A stretch of DNA of 64,000 bases from Parietichytrium sp. I65-24A (taxonomy: Eukaryota > Sar > Bigyra > Thraustochytrida > Thraustochytriidae), in the NCBI GenBank assembly GCA_012862575.1, contig BLSF01000019.1:434001-498000 (forward strand). The letters run 5' to 3'. The position numbers and the translations under genes are program-made. Of this stretch, positions 41,094-51,761 are shown piece by piece (within the stretch, counting starts at the first letter, position 1; the number at the start of each line of letters is the position of its first letter). The notes below the pieces were generated by a model. That model did not search any database. It saw only the letters and a list, made by a program, of their open reading frames with translations, and was not told the DNA's origin.

Positions 41094-42636
41094 GGTGCAC
41101 CCTGACTTTCGGTTTTGCCGTTCCCAGGCATAGGCACTGCGTTGGTCGAGGTGGGCGCTTCCTGACACCTTAAAATATGGTTCAACCTGATCGACCTAAT
41201 TCGACCGGCCTCTTCCCAGTTTTTCAGATGCCAAAACACCTAGGTGTCCTCGTTCAAACGGGCCAGCGCCGTTTCCTGTCACTTCCTGTCGACGTTGATA
41301 ACGACACAAAATTTAGCGATGAGAGAATGTGTACTACGTTGGCACGGTACTGAGAGCGAGTGCCCACGCCAATAACAACAATACGAGTTCGATATCTTAT
41401 GTTCTCACACTTTTGTCCTCCGAACACTCAGTAGAGGTTTTCAAAAGGCTAGTTTCGTCTCGAAGCCTCTGACGCTGCGTTAACAAAAGAAAAGGGTAGC
41501 TCACAGTTTTTTTTTACAGTTAATTCTTCTTTTGCACAGTACTGATACTTGGTCTGAGGGACCAGGCGCTTGGCGTTGGCGGCTTCAGTCTATGCCAGAG
41601 CAAGGAAACCCCTCGAGAAAGGAGCTTACGGTAGGAAAAATACATTTACTTTAGAGACACGATCTCTTTAAATAATTGGTTGTGGACACTGCGCGACGAG
41701 TGGGATATCGACGCACTGTCCCTCGCACCAATCCATTGAATTTCTTGTGAGGCTAGGTTGCAGCATTTCGCTTTCGTTGAAGACCTTCAAGTGCCGAGTC
41801 CGAGGCGGCCGCAACCTCCACAGAAACGGTCATAAGAAGCGCCTTTTTTGCACTCCTTTTCCAAAACGACCTTATGCCTAGTCCCTAATTGAAAAAATGC
41901 CGGAGGCTCCTCTGCACTACTTTGTCCGGTACTGCCTTTGCACCGTGGAGTATGGTCGCGTCACGTCTTCCAAAACGACTCACGATCGTCAACTCAAAAT
42001 CTAAGTCTATGCATTCTCTGAGTCCGAGTCTGAAGGACCGTTACCGGTCATTTTGCTTTTCATAATCATAATAATTTGACTATAGATGGCCCTATTTCAT
42101 GAGACGATTTGGTTGGCTAGCCTATTGTATTTTGAGAGTCGTCATAAGACTTCGTGTTCATGCTGGTAATCAACGTTTGTCTTTTTATGAGAGTCGTGAC
42201 AAAAACCACATGCTTCTTTTGGTTGGGACTGCTTTTAGAAGCAGAGGTTGCGATGAAGTGAACAGTGCACCGTCAACCGTCATATTTACTGTTTTTAATT
42301 GAAGAAGTTGGAAAAAATCGGACTGCGCCCTCGATCATTGAAAGTGAAGCGAAACCAACCGTCACAAAAGTTTTTACGACTGAGAGAGATGCTCACTTCT
42401 GGGTCATTTCATCAGTGACGGGGCACATGTACTTGCAAATGGGGGAAGCATTAATTCACAGCACGGAGCAAAGCTGTCGTCGTGAGTGAAGAATACTCTA
42501 GGGTGGTCGCTGGTGGTCAAAAAAATTGATTCGCAATTCTTTTCACGTCTGTCAAAGGGTACAGTGCGTACATTCTCAAGATCAACTTTCTCCGGTTTCA
42601 CTGTTACTCAGAACGAAATTGTTGGTATGATATTTT
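41094..42636. other. 1.5-kb spacer between receptors B and C
   Basis: Nothing recognisable was found. Short frames at 42099-42489 have no domain character. The region includes the promoter side of receptor B and 3' side of receptor C. Confidence 0.45.
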
Positions 42637-45600
42637 TTACTTCTCAGCTGTTAGGCCCATCATGCTTGTTGTCGTGCTTGACTCAGTTGCGGCGACCTTG
42701 CTTTCTACTCGAGTCGATGCAGCAGTCCATACACCAGCTGCGAGGAGAATTCGAGGTACAGTCAACGAGCCGTTTACAATCAACGAACCAAAGCAAGTTC
42801 CCGCACACTGGATCATAAATGCAGTTGACGGATTCTCCGATGATGATGTCAGCAGCATAACCACTCCCGCGAAGATCGCCGTGTTGTAAGCGGAAAAGAT
42901 GATGAACTTGTGCTCGACATAGGACGATGGAACATTCTTCGAGTTGAACACCAAAAAGCATGCCGTCAAAATCAGCAGCACTTTATACATGAGCGTCAAT
43001 TGCGAGAAGGTCCCTGATTCTGAAGCACACTCCGTGAATGGCACGTCTACGTTTAGTTCGCCAACGCCAGATGATTCAAATTTGAGGTAGACGTGTCTAG
43101 TCACGGTTGGGATCGGAGCGTCAAAGATGTTCCACATGAGAAGAATGACACCGTCAATGATGATCAAAATCATCGAAAGGATGATCATATCCTTAAGTTT
43201 GACCACAACGCGCTTGAGCTTCTTAACTCCGTTAAACAGTCTATTGACACGGTAAATCTTCGCCCAAAGCACCGCAAACACCGAATCAAATGCAAGATTG
43301 AACACAGTGATTCTTGAAACGCAAGATTGCGAGGAGGGCTCCCCAATGAAGAGCAGATTGGAAGCGCACAAGAATGTTCCACCGAGGGCCATCAACATGA
43401 TGAGAATCGGCTGCGTCCCCCTCACCTCGGGGTGCTTTTGAAATTTGAGCAGCAAGAGAAAGATGATGAGATTTCCTGCGATTCCTACAGTCGTAAACGC
43501 CACACCAACGCTCGCAGCACTAGAGCCTTTGACAATAAAGTCACACACAGGACCGTCCTCGAGATACGGCAGATCGACAGGTGTAGAGAACTTGCCCGCA
43601 ATGTCAGCTTCGGTGCCGCAAATCATCTCGCTTCCAGACGAGTCATTGACCCAATTGTACACGACTGGAGTTAGTCCAGTCTCCGGGTTGCATTCACCGC
43701 GCGCGTACTCCCAGTTAGTTCCGTCGCACTCTAGGAACTGCTCGGGACTTTCGATGAAAAGATGACCAAGTTTATCCCCATTTGAATAAGTACAAACTGC
43801 AGTCGCCTCGCCCTCCAGCTGGCTGCCAAGAATACTGCCGTAGAGCGTGTCATTCATAGTGAAGAGCTCTCCACCATCAAGAACGAAATCATTGTACGAG
43901 TTGTATCCATCAAATGTGGTGGGGATCTGAGACCCACTGAATGCGCTCTTAATCATGCAATCGGTGTCCTCTACCGTGTCTGTGGCTGAAAGCGTTTCCC
44001 CAGTACTTTGTCGGTAGTAGTGAGCTGGGTTGAGCTGGATGAGAGAGCTCTGTCGGATCCACTCGGGGTTTCCACCGCAGCCGGCAACCCGAGCGGACTC
44101 CTTGGTCGGGTCGTCGTAGATTCCATCTTCTTGCACCACAGTCCACCGTTTGTACTGCGGGCCGCAATATACAGTTTTGTAAAACGTAGCGTCCGAGACC
44201 GTTGAAAGCTCACTGAGTTTTTTGCGAACGTATTCCTGGCCGTATTGAGGCACCAATGGACTGAAGTACGGGGCTAGATCTACGGCTCCTTCTGCGTAGC
44301 CCATGTAAAGAGCCTGTTGCTGCGAAGCTTCAGTTCTTTCGCTTGGAATCCATGTCCCGTCAAGGATTTGGTTGATGAACACCATCATCATAGGCTTCCA
44401 ATTCAATATCGTGGAAGTAAGCACCGAATCACCAAACACCGTGCGCTGATCATAGTTGAACCCGATCGAGGTTCCTCCGCGCTCTTTGAAGTAGTTGAGC
44501 GGTTCAACCGTATCTGTAGACTGTGTCACAACCTTGCAGCCGCCTATGTTCCACAAGTACGCAGATGCATCTCTCTCGCGCTCCTCGTCATAATAAGAGC
44601 CTGTGAATGTAGCTTTCACCAAACAATCTGAAAACACCTCCTTGCAGCCTCGAATGAAGATGTTCATCTTTTGCATGGATTTTGCATGAGGCAGAATCAT
44701 GCCTACACACGGCGGGGACTCAGAGTTGTAGGTGCCAGCAGCCTTCTCAATGGCTGTCAATCTCTCCAACTCAAATCCGGCTGTGATGCCCGCCAAATAT
44801 CTCATGGTCCAGTCTGACTGCGTGACGCGATGATAATTTGGAGTTGTTTTGGAGACCGTTCCGAGCCCAATAAAGAACGTGATATGCTCTTTCGCATCTG
44901 CTTGGGATCCGTTACCTTCTTTGTGGCAACCAGTGTAGTAAGAAGCATCTCTCGTTTGATCGGAATAACCTTGTGTCGTCGTGACAATGACATCGTAGTC
45001 TTCATCACAGAGATCCTTCATGAGCTGGAACGCAATGTAATATCGGTTGAGACGAATAGACCCGTCCTCCTCAGTCACATTCTTGGGGACGTCGGTGTCG
45101 GTGAGAACTGTTTCGCCCATGTTTGCCTGCAAGGTTTCTGTGCTCCCGACTGGCACGTCTTCAAAGTAGGTGCTGGTATCAACCCGCCCCCCAAGCTCTG
45201 CCTCGATCTCAATTCGCCCTTTGTTGATCGTAGCGCTCCATCCAAAGTCTTCCACCGTAGATTTAAAGAGAAAGGCCATTTTCAGTGGCCTGATGTACAC
45301 AAATTCAACACTGTACGTTTCAGAAAAGGTTTGCCCGCCGTCCATGGAGAGAAGTACATCGACAGGAATGTCGGGGATGCAGGTAGCAGATTTGACGGGG
45401 TTGGACTGGTCGACGCAGGACAGGAGCCAGTCAGACGGCGTTGGAATAGAAGGCGTTTGCAGCTCCACCAGGTACTCATCGTCAACACTAATCACGCTAC
45501 CGGGCTTGTCGAACGAGAAGCCAGACCCTTGGAAACGTACGGCAATGTCGGCTGTCAATCCGGGGAACATGTTTGTAGCCTTAATTCGCACAGTCTCTTT

Positions 45601-46038
45601 GCCTTGCGTGTTAAAATTGATCTTCCCATCAGGTTTCGCCATGCTTGTGATCGTGAGTCCTTCATAAATTAAAAGGTTTGAGACCATTGGGTGCTGAGTG
45701 CACAAGGTCGTGCCATTTACGCGAATAGAAGTTTGATAAAGTGCATATGGAAGCGCTCCAGCAGCAACTTTAAGCGTGAACGAGGAGGAGTCCAATGTAT
45801 CGGAAAGCGTTGCTGGAAGTTCTAGAGGTTCCGAAGAATCATCTCCAACTTTAACAAACGACACATTGAATGCATTTTCGTCCACGGGGAAATTGGATCC
45901 TGAGAATGAGAGAGTGAATGATTGCTCCCCCGGGCCTGACACGGGGCTGAATGAACGTATCAAGCATGCACGGGCTGTCTGCAACACGCTCGATAGCGCC
46001 AGGAATGACATCACCCACCCAGACGAGCTAAACACCAT
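42637..46038 (-). CDS. class C GPCR, GABA-B-like, with IPT/TIG and BMP/PnrA ectodomain (receptor C)
   Basis: The intron-less gene encodes 1133 residues starting at ATG 46038 (signal peptide MVFSSSGWVMSFLALSSVLQ). Domain order equals receptor A: TIG (CLIRSFSPVSGP), second TIG-like domain, BMP/PnrA domain (LKMAFLFKSTVEDFGW ... GFNYDQRTVFGDSV), eight-cysteine segment, 7TM domain and a short Ser/Thr-rich tail. From about residue 775 to the end of TM7 the protein is almost the same as receptor A, while the ectodomain is only moderately similar. The tail after TM7 differs completely. This makes C the probable donor or recipient in a gene-conversion event with A. Ligand unknown. Confidence 0.92.
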   Translation of the reverse strand: MVFSSSGWVMSFLALSSVLQTARACLIRSFSPVSGPGEQSFTLSFSGSNFPVDENAFNVSFVKVGDDSSEPLELPATLSDTLDSSSFTLKVAAGALPYALYQTSIRVNGTTLCTQHPMVSNLLIYEGLTITSMAKPDGKINFNTQGKETVRIKATNMFPGLTADIAVRFQGSGFSFDKPGSVISVDDEYLVELQTPSIPTPSDWLLSCVDQSNPVKSATCIPDIPVDVLLSMDGGQTFSETYSVEFVYIRPLKMAFLFKSTVEDFGWSATINKGRIEIEAELGGRVDTSTYFEDVPVGSTETLQANMGETVLTDTDVPKNVTEEDGSIRLNRYYIAFQLMKDLCDEDYDVIVTTTQGYSDQTRDASYYTGCHKEGNGSQADAKEHITFFIGLGTVSKTTPNYHRVTQSDWTMRYLAGITAGFELERLTAIEKAAGTYNSESPPCVGMILPHAKSMQKMNIFIRGCKEVFSDCLVKATFTGSYYDEERERDASAYLWNIGGCKVVTQSTDTVEPLNYFKERGGTSIGFNYDQRTVFGDSVLTSTILNWKPMMMVFINQILDGTWIPSERTEASQQQALYMGYAEGAVDLAPYFSPLVPQYGQEYVRKKLSELSTVSDATFYKTVYCGPQYKRWTVVQEDGIYDDPTKESARVAGCGGNPEWIRQSSLIQLNPAHYYRQSTGETLSATDTVEDTDCMIKSAFSGSQIPTTFDGYNSYNDFVLDGGELFTMNDTLYGSILGSQLEGEATAVCTYSNGDKLGHLFIESPEQFLECDGTNWEYARGECNPETGLTPVVYNWVNDSSGSEMICGTEADIAGKFSTPVDLPYLEDGPVCDFIVKGSSAASVGVAFTTVGIAGNLIIFLLLLKFQKHPEVRGTQPILIMLMALGGTFLCASNLLFIGEPSSQSCVSRITVFNLAFDSVFAVLWAKIYRVNRLFNGVKKLKRVVVKLKDMIILSMILIIIDGVILLMWNIFDAPIPTVTRHVYLKFESSGVGELNVDVPFTECASESGTFSQLTLMYKVLLILTACFLVFNSKNVPSSYVEHKFIIFSAYNTAIFAGVVMLLTSSSENPSTAFMIQCAGTCFGSLIVNGSLTVPRILLAAGVWTAASTRVESKVAATESSTTTSMMGLTAEK
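42731..43710. repeat. near-identical tract shared with 32568-33547 (receptor A), same orientation
   Basis: About 980 bp covering the 7TM-coding part of receptor C matches receptor A with about 20 substitutions counted by eye and no gaps (constant offset 10163). Similarity drops sharply at both ends: within the tail-coding sequence on one side and just upstream of TM1 on the other. Confidence 0.9.
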
Positions 46039-47805
46039 GTTGTCAGCCGCGATGTGAAAGCTACTTTGACTGCTGGCTTGCGTTCCGATTTTGGTGATTG
46101 CACTGAGCTCGGTTTTCAGACGACCATCAGATTATGATTTGAACGACGCAAAAACGTTTTTCACTGTTCCGCGCGTAATGGTACATTTAGTGACTGCATT
46201 TTACTTCGGGCACATCCTGTCCAAATGATGGGTCCTGTACGAAAATATTCGTTGGATTACCGACAATTATGATGAGTGTGTTGTGGTTGTGGATAAGGTG
46301 CTTGCACGTGAAGCTATGCGCTTTTTCTTCACTGGCACATTCGAACAACAATGACTACTGCGCCAACAATGTAGGCTGTATGATCCAGACGACAGTTCTG
46401 TGAATTCTGTGTGCTGTTCATCTTCCTGCGTTCAATCGCTTTCATCAAAAGATTTCTGGGAGAATGGTGCCTTTTGTTTTGATAATCATCGTTCGCCCAC
46501 CTCATTCGAGAGTTGGTGGCAACTGACGGTTCACTCTTGAGAAGTCAAAATATTGAGTCATTTGCGATTCACGAAAGCCGCAGCTCGAGAGTAGCGATTT
46601 TGTCGAATCGCGCTTTCCATTACTTCTTGAAGATGAAATGCAGACCGTCGAGGCTGTGCAAGGCGCGGAAGACGCATTTGAAACGAGTTTGTAATTGCAA
46701 TTTTCAGCCCTTTGAAAGAAGTCCTTGAAACATCGTGGTATGAGGAAATTTGGTCCGCGCAGATGTCCAGTCTTCCATCTCTTGAAACTGCTTTGTAATG
46801 TTTGCTGTTGTACCGTACCGGTACTGTACTCCAACATTTCTTGTTCTTTCTTAGCATGAGCAAGAGAATTTCTTTTCGTTTGTGAGGGTCGTCATCACAC
46901 ACGCGGAGCATCGCGGAGCTGAAGTCAAAAGCTAACTTGAACTCACACAGTCAATCTGAGTTTGTTTGTACATTTTTCCGGGAAGAAGAGGGTCTTGCTT
47001 AAAAGAAAAAAGAGCAACGACCCTATCCTCACCACGGAAGAAAAGCAAGGCCCAGAGTTTGACTGCAACACATGCTTTTGGTGCGGTTGGAACGTACAAA
47101 AATCATACTTTGCCTTAGTGCTGGAGCTCATCAGAATGCTCGTCGGCTCAGAGTCCAGTTTGTGTACCACGTTAGTACCATGGTACCATTCTTCATTCTG
47201 TGAATGAACATAATCCCACTCACAGTTGTTCGTCACATTCATTCAACTCAAGCATTCAGAATGAAGTCATTCATACCAGGTTAGACGTTACATTCGTTAC
47301 ATACATAGCTGGCCGGGTTGGCGGTGCAGGATTCAAGGATTTCCAAGTTGTCGACGATTGCGTATTCGTATGGTACCGGTACTGTACCGGTACACGATGG
47401 TACTGGTAGTACGTGGACTGATTTTGAGCCGGTTACAGGTATTAATCAGAGTGTACCGGTACCGGTAGCTGGCGGCCGTGGATGTCTTGTGACATCTTGT
47501 AAGGCAGTCACTGTTTCGAGCTTGTAAAAGATCAGTGCTTACGCACTTCTAATTTTTTCCAAGTCTCGGGAATCGATTCAAGGCACCGAGAAACTCCGCC
47601 CGACTGATAGCGAATGCGAAATAACAAGTCAAGACAAGGCCTTGAACTGCTCCGGACAAGCTCGGGGAAATACATATGTGCATACGAAGAGATAAAGAGT
47701 TGGACCTAAAGGAAAGATTCGAGGAAAGCTGCTGCTTTGAAACGTTCGCACTGAGGATGGACACGGGAACAAGTGAAACGGCGTGGATAAGATCGATGTG
47801 TTCTT
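46039..47805. other. 1.8-kb spacer between receptors C and D, with ACCGGT palindrome clusters
   Basis: TACCGGTA words cluster at 46816-46823, 47374-47392 (two copies around a central T) and 47454-47467 (perfect 14-bp palindrome TACCGGTACCGGTA). No gene or receptor remnant was recognised. Confidence 0.55.
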
Positions 47806-50800
47806 TTAACCTGGAACCACCGCCTTAGCGGAATGCAGCGTGTTGTTATTTGCGGTGACTGCCTCGCATCCGCTGGTTGTTGGAGGTGCGCTCCAAATCT
47901 CCAGGGCAAGGAGGAGTCTCGGAACCGTTAAGGATCCGTTCACGATTAGCGATCCAAAGCAGGTTCCCGCACATTGTATCATAAAGGCTGTGGACGGGTC
48001 TTCGGAGGATGACGTCAAGAGCATCACCATGCCAGAGAATATTGCAGTGTTGTAGGCAGAAAAGATGATGAACTTGTGCTCCACGAACGACGATGGGACG
48101 TTCTTGGAGTTGAAGACGAGGAAGCAAGCTGTCAGGACAAGCAAAACTTTGTACATCAGTGTCAACTGTGAGTAGGTGCTTGATTCCGAAGCGCATTCAA
48201 CGACTGACAACGAACCAACTCCCGGCGCAGGAAGGTCCACGTATACGTGTCTGATGATCGTGGGAGTTGGCTTGTCCGACACCACCCAGATCAGTAAAAT
48301 GACACCGTCAACCAAAATTAAAACTATGGCCAGGACAAGCATCTCCTTGAGTCTGATCACGACGCGCTTAAGTTTCTTCACGCCGTTAAAGAGCCTATTC
48401 ACGCGATAAATTTTGGCCCAGAGTACCGCAAATACAGAGTCAAAGGCAAGATTGAAAACCACCACCCTAGACACGCAACTACTTTCGGAGGGTTTTCCAA
48501 CGAATAACAGATTAGATGCGCATAGAAACGCTCCACCTAAAGCCATGAGCATGATTAGGGCTGGTTGAGTGCCCATCACTTCACGGTGCGTCCGGTATCT
48601 GACCAAAAGAATGAAGATGACGGCGTTCCCGATGATGCCAAGGAGCGTAAAAGCCACTCCGACAGTGTCTGCGCTGGAGCCTTTGGTGATATAGTCACAA
48701 GGTGGCCCCGCCTCCAGGTAGGGCACTTCAGCTGGGGTATCAAATATACCCGCAATGTTCGCCTCCGTCCCACAAATTATGGGGTTCCCGTCCGTGTCAT
48801 TGGCCCAGCTGTAGACCACCGGGGACAAGCCAGACGAGGAGTCGCATTCTCCACGGGTGTAGTTCCAATTGGTCCCATCGCATTCTGGATAAGATTCGAT
48901 GCTATTGAGGTATCTGTCCCCAATTCTATCCCCGCTCGAGTAGGTGCACACTGCATCAGGCTCTCCTTCGACTTGGCTTCCCACCACAATCGCGTATGGT
49001 GTTTCCTGCGCGTCAAATAACTCGCCGCCTTCGAGAACGTAGTCATTGTAGCTATTGTAGCCGTCAAAGGTCCTTGGAAACTGGCTGCCGAGGTACGCGT
49101 CGGCAAGCATGCAGTCTGTGCTAGAGACGGATCCCTGCGCGATGTCGCCAGTGAGAGTGGAATAAAAGTGGTGTGGGTTGAGCAACACTTTGTTTTCAAG
49201 CCGAATCCATTCTGCAGCTCCTCCACACCCCTTCACTCGCTCGGACTCGTTCTCCGCGTCATCATAGATTGCATTCTCTTGAACCACCGTCCAGCGTTTG
49301 TAGGTTTCGCCGCAGTAGAAAGTGGCGTAGAACTCATTTTCCGAGACCGTTTTCAGCTCTGTGAGTCTTCTCCGAATGTACTCCTGGCCATACTGAGGAA
49401 CAAGAGGACTAAAGTAAGGCGCCAAGTCAACAGCGCCATCTGAATACCCCAAGTATAGCGCTTGCTGACTTTCTGATGTCGTCCTCTCGCTGGGAATCCA
49501 CGTCCCTTCGATGATTTGCTTCAAATATATCATAATCATCGGTTTCCAATTCATGATCGTCGAGCTTAGCACGGAGTCCCCAAATACGCTGCGCTGGTCG
49601 AAATTGTACCCGAGAGAAGTCCCCCCACGCTCTTTGTAATAGTTGAGGGGCTCGATGGTGTCCGTCGACTGAGTTATCACTTTGCATCCGCCGATATTCC
49701 AGAGAAATGCAGCTGCGTCATGCTCAAGCTGCTCATTGTAGTACGAGCCGGTAAATATACCCTTGACGACACACTCGGGAAACACCTCTTGGCAGCCCTT
49801 GATGAAGGTGTTCATTTTCTGCATTGACCCCGAGTGGGGCATGATCATGCCGACGCAAGGTGGATTGCTAGCATCGTAAGTGTTTGCCGCCTTCTCGGCC
49901 TCGGTCAGACGCTCTAGCTCAAAACCCGCGGCAATTCCGATGAGATAGCGGGTAGTGTAGTCCGTCGCGGTGACGCGGTGATAATTGGGACTTGTTCCTC
50001 TTGTACCCAGCCCGATGAAGAAGGTGGTATGTTCTGCCGCGGTATCGTTAGAGCCGTCGCCTTCTACAAAGCAACCAGGATGATACGAGGCATCAAGCGT
50101 TTCATAAGAGAACCCCCCCGTTGTCGAAACAATGACATCGTAATCCTGATCACAAAGGCTCTTCATTAAGTTGAACCCCACATAGTATCGATTGAGACGA
50201 ACAGTGCCGTCTTCCTCAGTGACGTACTCAGGCACCGGGGTATTCGTTAGGATCGTTTCGCTCATATTGGCTTGCAAGGTCTCAGTCCTGCCCTGCGGAA
50301 CATCCTCAAAGTAAGTACTTGCATTGACTCGGCCTCCGAGCTCGGCCTCAATCTCGATGCGGGCTTTGTTGATAGTTGCACTCCATCCAAAGTCGTTTAC
50401 AGTGGATTTGAAGAGAAAAGCTATTTTGAGCGGCCTCACATACCCAAATACCAGGTTATATGCTTCCGTAAAGGTTTGGCCACCGTCCAACGAGAGGAGT
50501 ACTTGAACTGAGATATCGGGAATGCAATTGCCGCCCTTGACAGGCTTGGAAGGGTTTGCGCAGGACATGAGCCAATTGGAAGGAGTTGGGATTGGCGGTG
50601 TCAGTACCTGGATCTTTGGCTCACCATCCTTGGAAAGGACTGTCCCAGGCTTGTCAAAGGAGAATCCTGAGCCTTGAAAGCGAACGAGAATGTCGTCTGG
50701 ACTTGCTGGGAAAAGGTTCGTCCCGCTTAGATGTACCGTTTCCTTTCCCTGGGTATTGAAGATGGAGAATCCGGCCTCGTGATCCACGGATGTGATCTGC

Positions 50801-51165
50801 ACGTCCTGATAAATGTAAAGTGGCCTGGTGGCGGGGGATTGGTTGCAAATGGCGCTTCCATTGACAGAGAGCGAGACGTGGTACGAGCCTTCCTCGAGGA
50901 GATTCGCAGGCAAAGTAGCTTCTATTGTGCTGGGATCTGAGCTTGAGAACGAGCTCGTTTCCAAGAACACCGGGGGGAGACCAGGGTCCGTGATACTGTT
51001 GAAGGAAATGTTGAGCGACTTTTCGGAGACTGGAAAACTTGACCCAGCAAGTGTCACGACAAAGTCTGCTTCAGCTGGCCCCGATTTTGGAGAGAAAGAC
51101 AAGATGTCACAACCTAGCGAAGTCTGAATGGCTGCGCAAAGCACGAGGGTGCTGGAGGCCCTCAT
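47806..51165 (-). CDS. class C GPCR, GABA-B-like, with IPT/TIG and BMP/PnrA ectodomain (receptor D)
   Basis: The 1119-residue intron-less protein starts at ATG 51165 (signal peptide MRASSTLVLCAAIQTSLG). It has TIG (CDILSFSPKSGP), second TIG-like, BMP/PnrA (LKIAFLFKSTVNDFGW ... GYNFDQRSVFGDSV), eight-cysteine and 7TM domains in the standard order. The second extracellular loop is shorter than in A-C. Class C motifs WAKIYRVNRLF and FNSKNVPSSFVEHKFIIFS are intact. In the first BMP lobe (about residues 280-372) D and receptor A are strikingly alike, whereas A's 7TM domain matches C. D is the first gene of the array in transcription order and lies 596 bp from the glycosyltransferase stop. Confidence 0.92.
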   Translation of the reverse strand: MRASSTLVLCAAIQTSLGCDILSFSPKSGPAEADFVVTLAGSSFPVSEKSLNISFNSITDPGLPPVFLETSSFSSSDPSTIEATLPANLLEEGSYHVSLSVNGSAICNQSPATRPLYIYQDVQITSVDHEAGFSIFNTQGKETVHLSGTNLFPASPDDILVRFQGSGFSFDKPGTVLSKDGEPKIQVLTPPIPTPSNWLMSCANPSKPVKGGNCIPDISVQVLLSLDGGQTFTEAYNLVFGYVRPLKIAFLFKSTVNDFGWSATINKARIEIEAELGGRVNASTYFEDVPQGRTETLQANMSETILTNTPVPEYVTEEDGTVRLNRYYVGFNLMKSLCDQDYDVIVSTTGGFSYETLDASYHPGCFVEGDGSNDTAAEHTTFFIGLGTRGTSPNYHRVTATDYTTRYLIGIAAGFELERLTEAEKAANTYDASNPPCVGMIMPHSGSMQKMNTFIKGCQEVFPECVVKGIFTGSYYNEQLEHDAAAFLWNIGGCKVITQSTDTIEPLNYYKERGGTSLGYNFDQRSVFGDSVLSSTIMNWKPMIMIYLKQIIEGTWIPSERTTSESQQALYLGYSDGAVDLAPYFSPLVPQYGQEYIRRRLTELKTVSENEFYATFYCGETYKRWTVVQENAIYDDAENESERVKGCGGAAEWIRLENKVLLNPHHFYSTLTGDIAQGSVSSTDCMLADAYLGSQFPRTFDGYNSYNDYVLEGGELFDAQETPYAIVVGSQVEGEPDAVCTYSSGDRIGDRYLNSIESYPECDGTNWNYTRGECDSSSGLSPVVYSWANDTDGNPIICGTEANIAGIFDTPAEVPYLEAGPPCDYITKGSSADTVGVAFTLLGIIGNAVIFILLVRYRTHREVMGTQPALIMLMALGGAFLCASNLLFVGKPSESSCVSRVVVFNLAFDSVFAVLWAKIYRVNRLFNGVKKLKRVVIRLKEMLVLAIVLILVDGVILLIWVVSDKPTPTIIRHVYVDLPAPGVGSLSVVECASESSTYSQLTLMYKVLLVLTACFLVFNSKNVPSSFVEHKFIIFSAYNTAIFSGMVMLLTSSSEDPSTAFMIQCAGTCFGSLIVNGSLTVPRLLLALEIWSAPPTTSGCEAVTANNNTLHSAKAVVPG

Positions 51166-51761
51166 CGTGCGTCTAAACTAGGGTCAAACGTTTTGGGTCT
51201 GTTGGGCCTTGAATCGCTAAACTTGGGCGACCTTCATGAGGTGAAAATTCCAGTCAGTCTTAAATGCACGTAGTGATCTCGATGAAGTTCAGTTGAAGAA
51301 ACGTGGACTCAGCTTCTCCCCGCTGGTTGTCGTTTGCCGCGGCAGAAGACCTCATCAGGCTAAGACCTGATTGCGATCCAGACCCTAGTTGAACAGCATT
51401 TTACTCTCACCATTCTCGGCATAGGTTTTGAGAAGTCGAATTAAAGTTTAGAAACTTGGACGGCATAACGGTAAGAATGGGAATACCCAACGCAAGCCTA
51501 GCTAGCTAGTATTGCACTGTCAGTGCGCTATAGCCGAAACGCCCTCGCCGTCTCACCAAAATTCACAATTCACAAGCAGCACAGAATTTTGGAGGCCGCG
51601 TAAGGCGCATCTGTGATTGCACGTCTCCGTGGGGTCTGAAGATTTGTATTGATTGCATGTAAAAACTGTAATATTCGAAAAGTAAAAAAGAGTCATGTTT
51701 GACGGTTTTGACTGTTTTGACACCCCCTTACGGTACGGAAGTGCGGTAACGGTAATGGCAG
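51166..51761. other. spacer upstream of receptor D, nothing recognised
   Basis: This is the promoter side of receptor D and the 3' side of the next minus-strand gene. A CTAGCTAGCTAG word lies near 51498. No gene is seen. Confidence 0.45.

Noticed and set aside
44830-45672. 280-codon plus-strand frame within receptor C
   Set aside because: Antisense shadow; similar shadow frames occur at the equivalent place in the other receptors because their codons are conserved.
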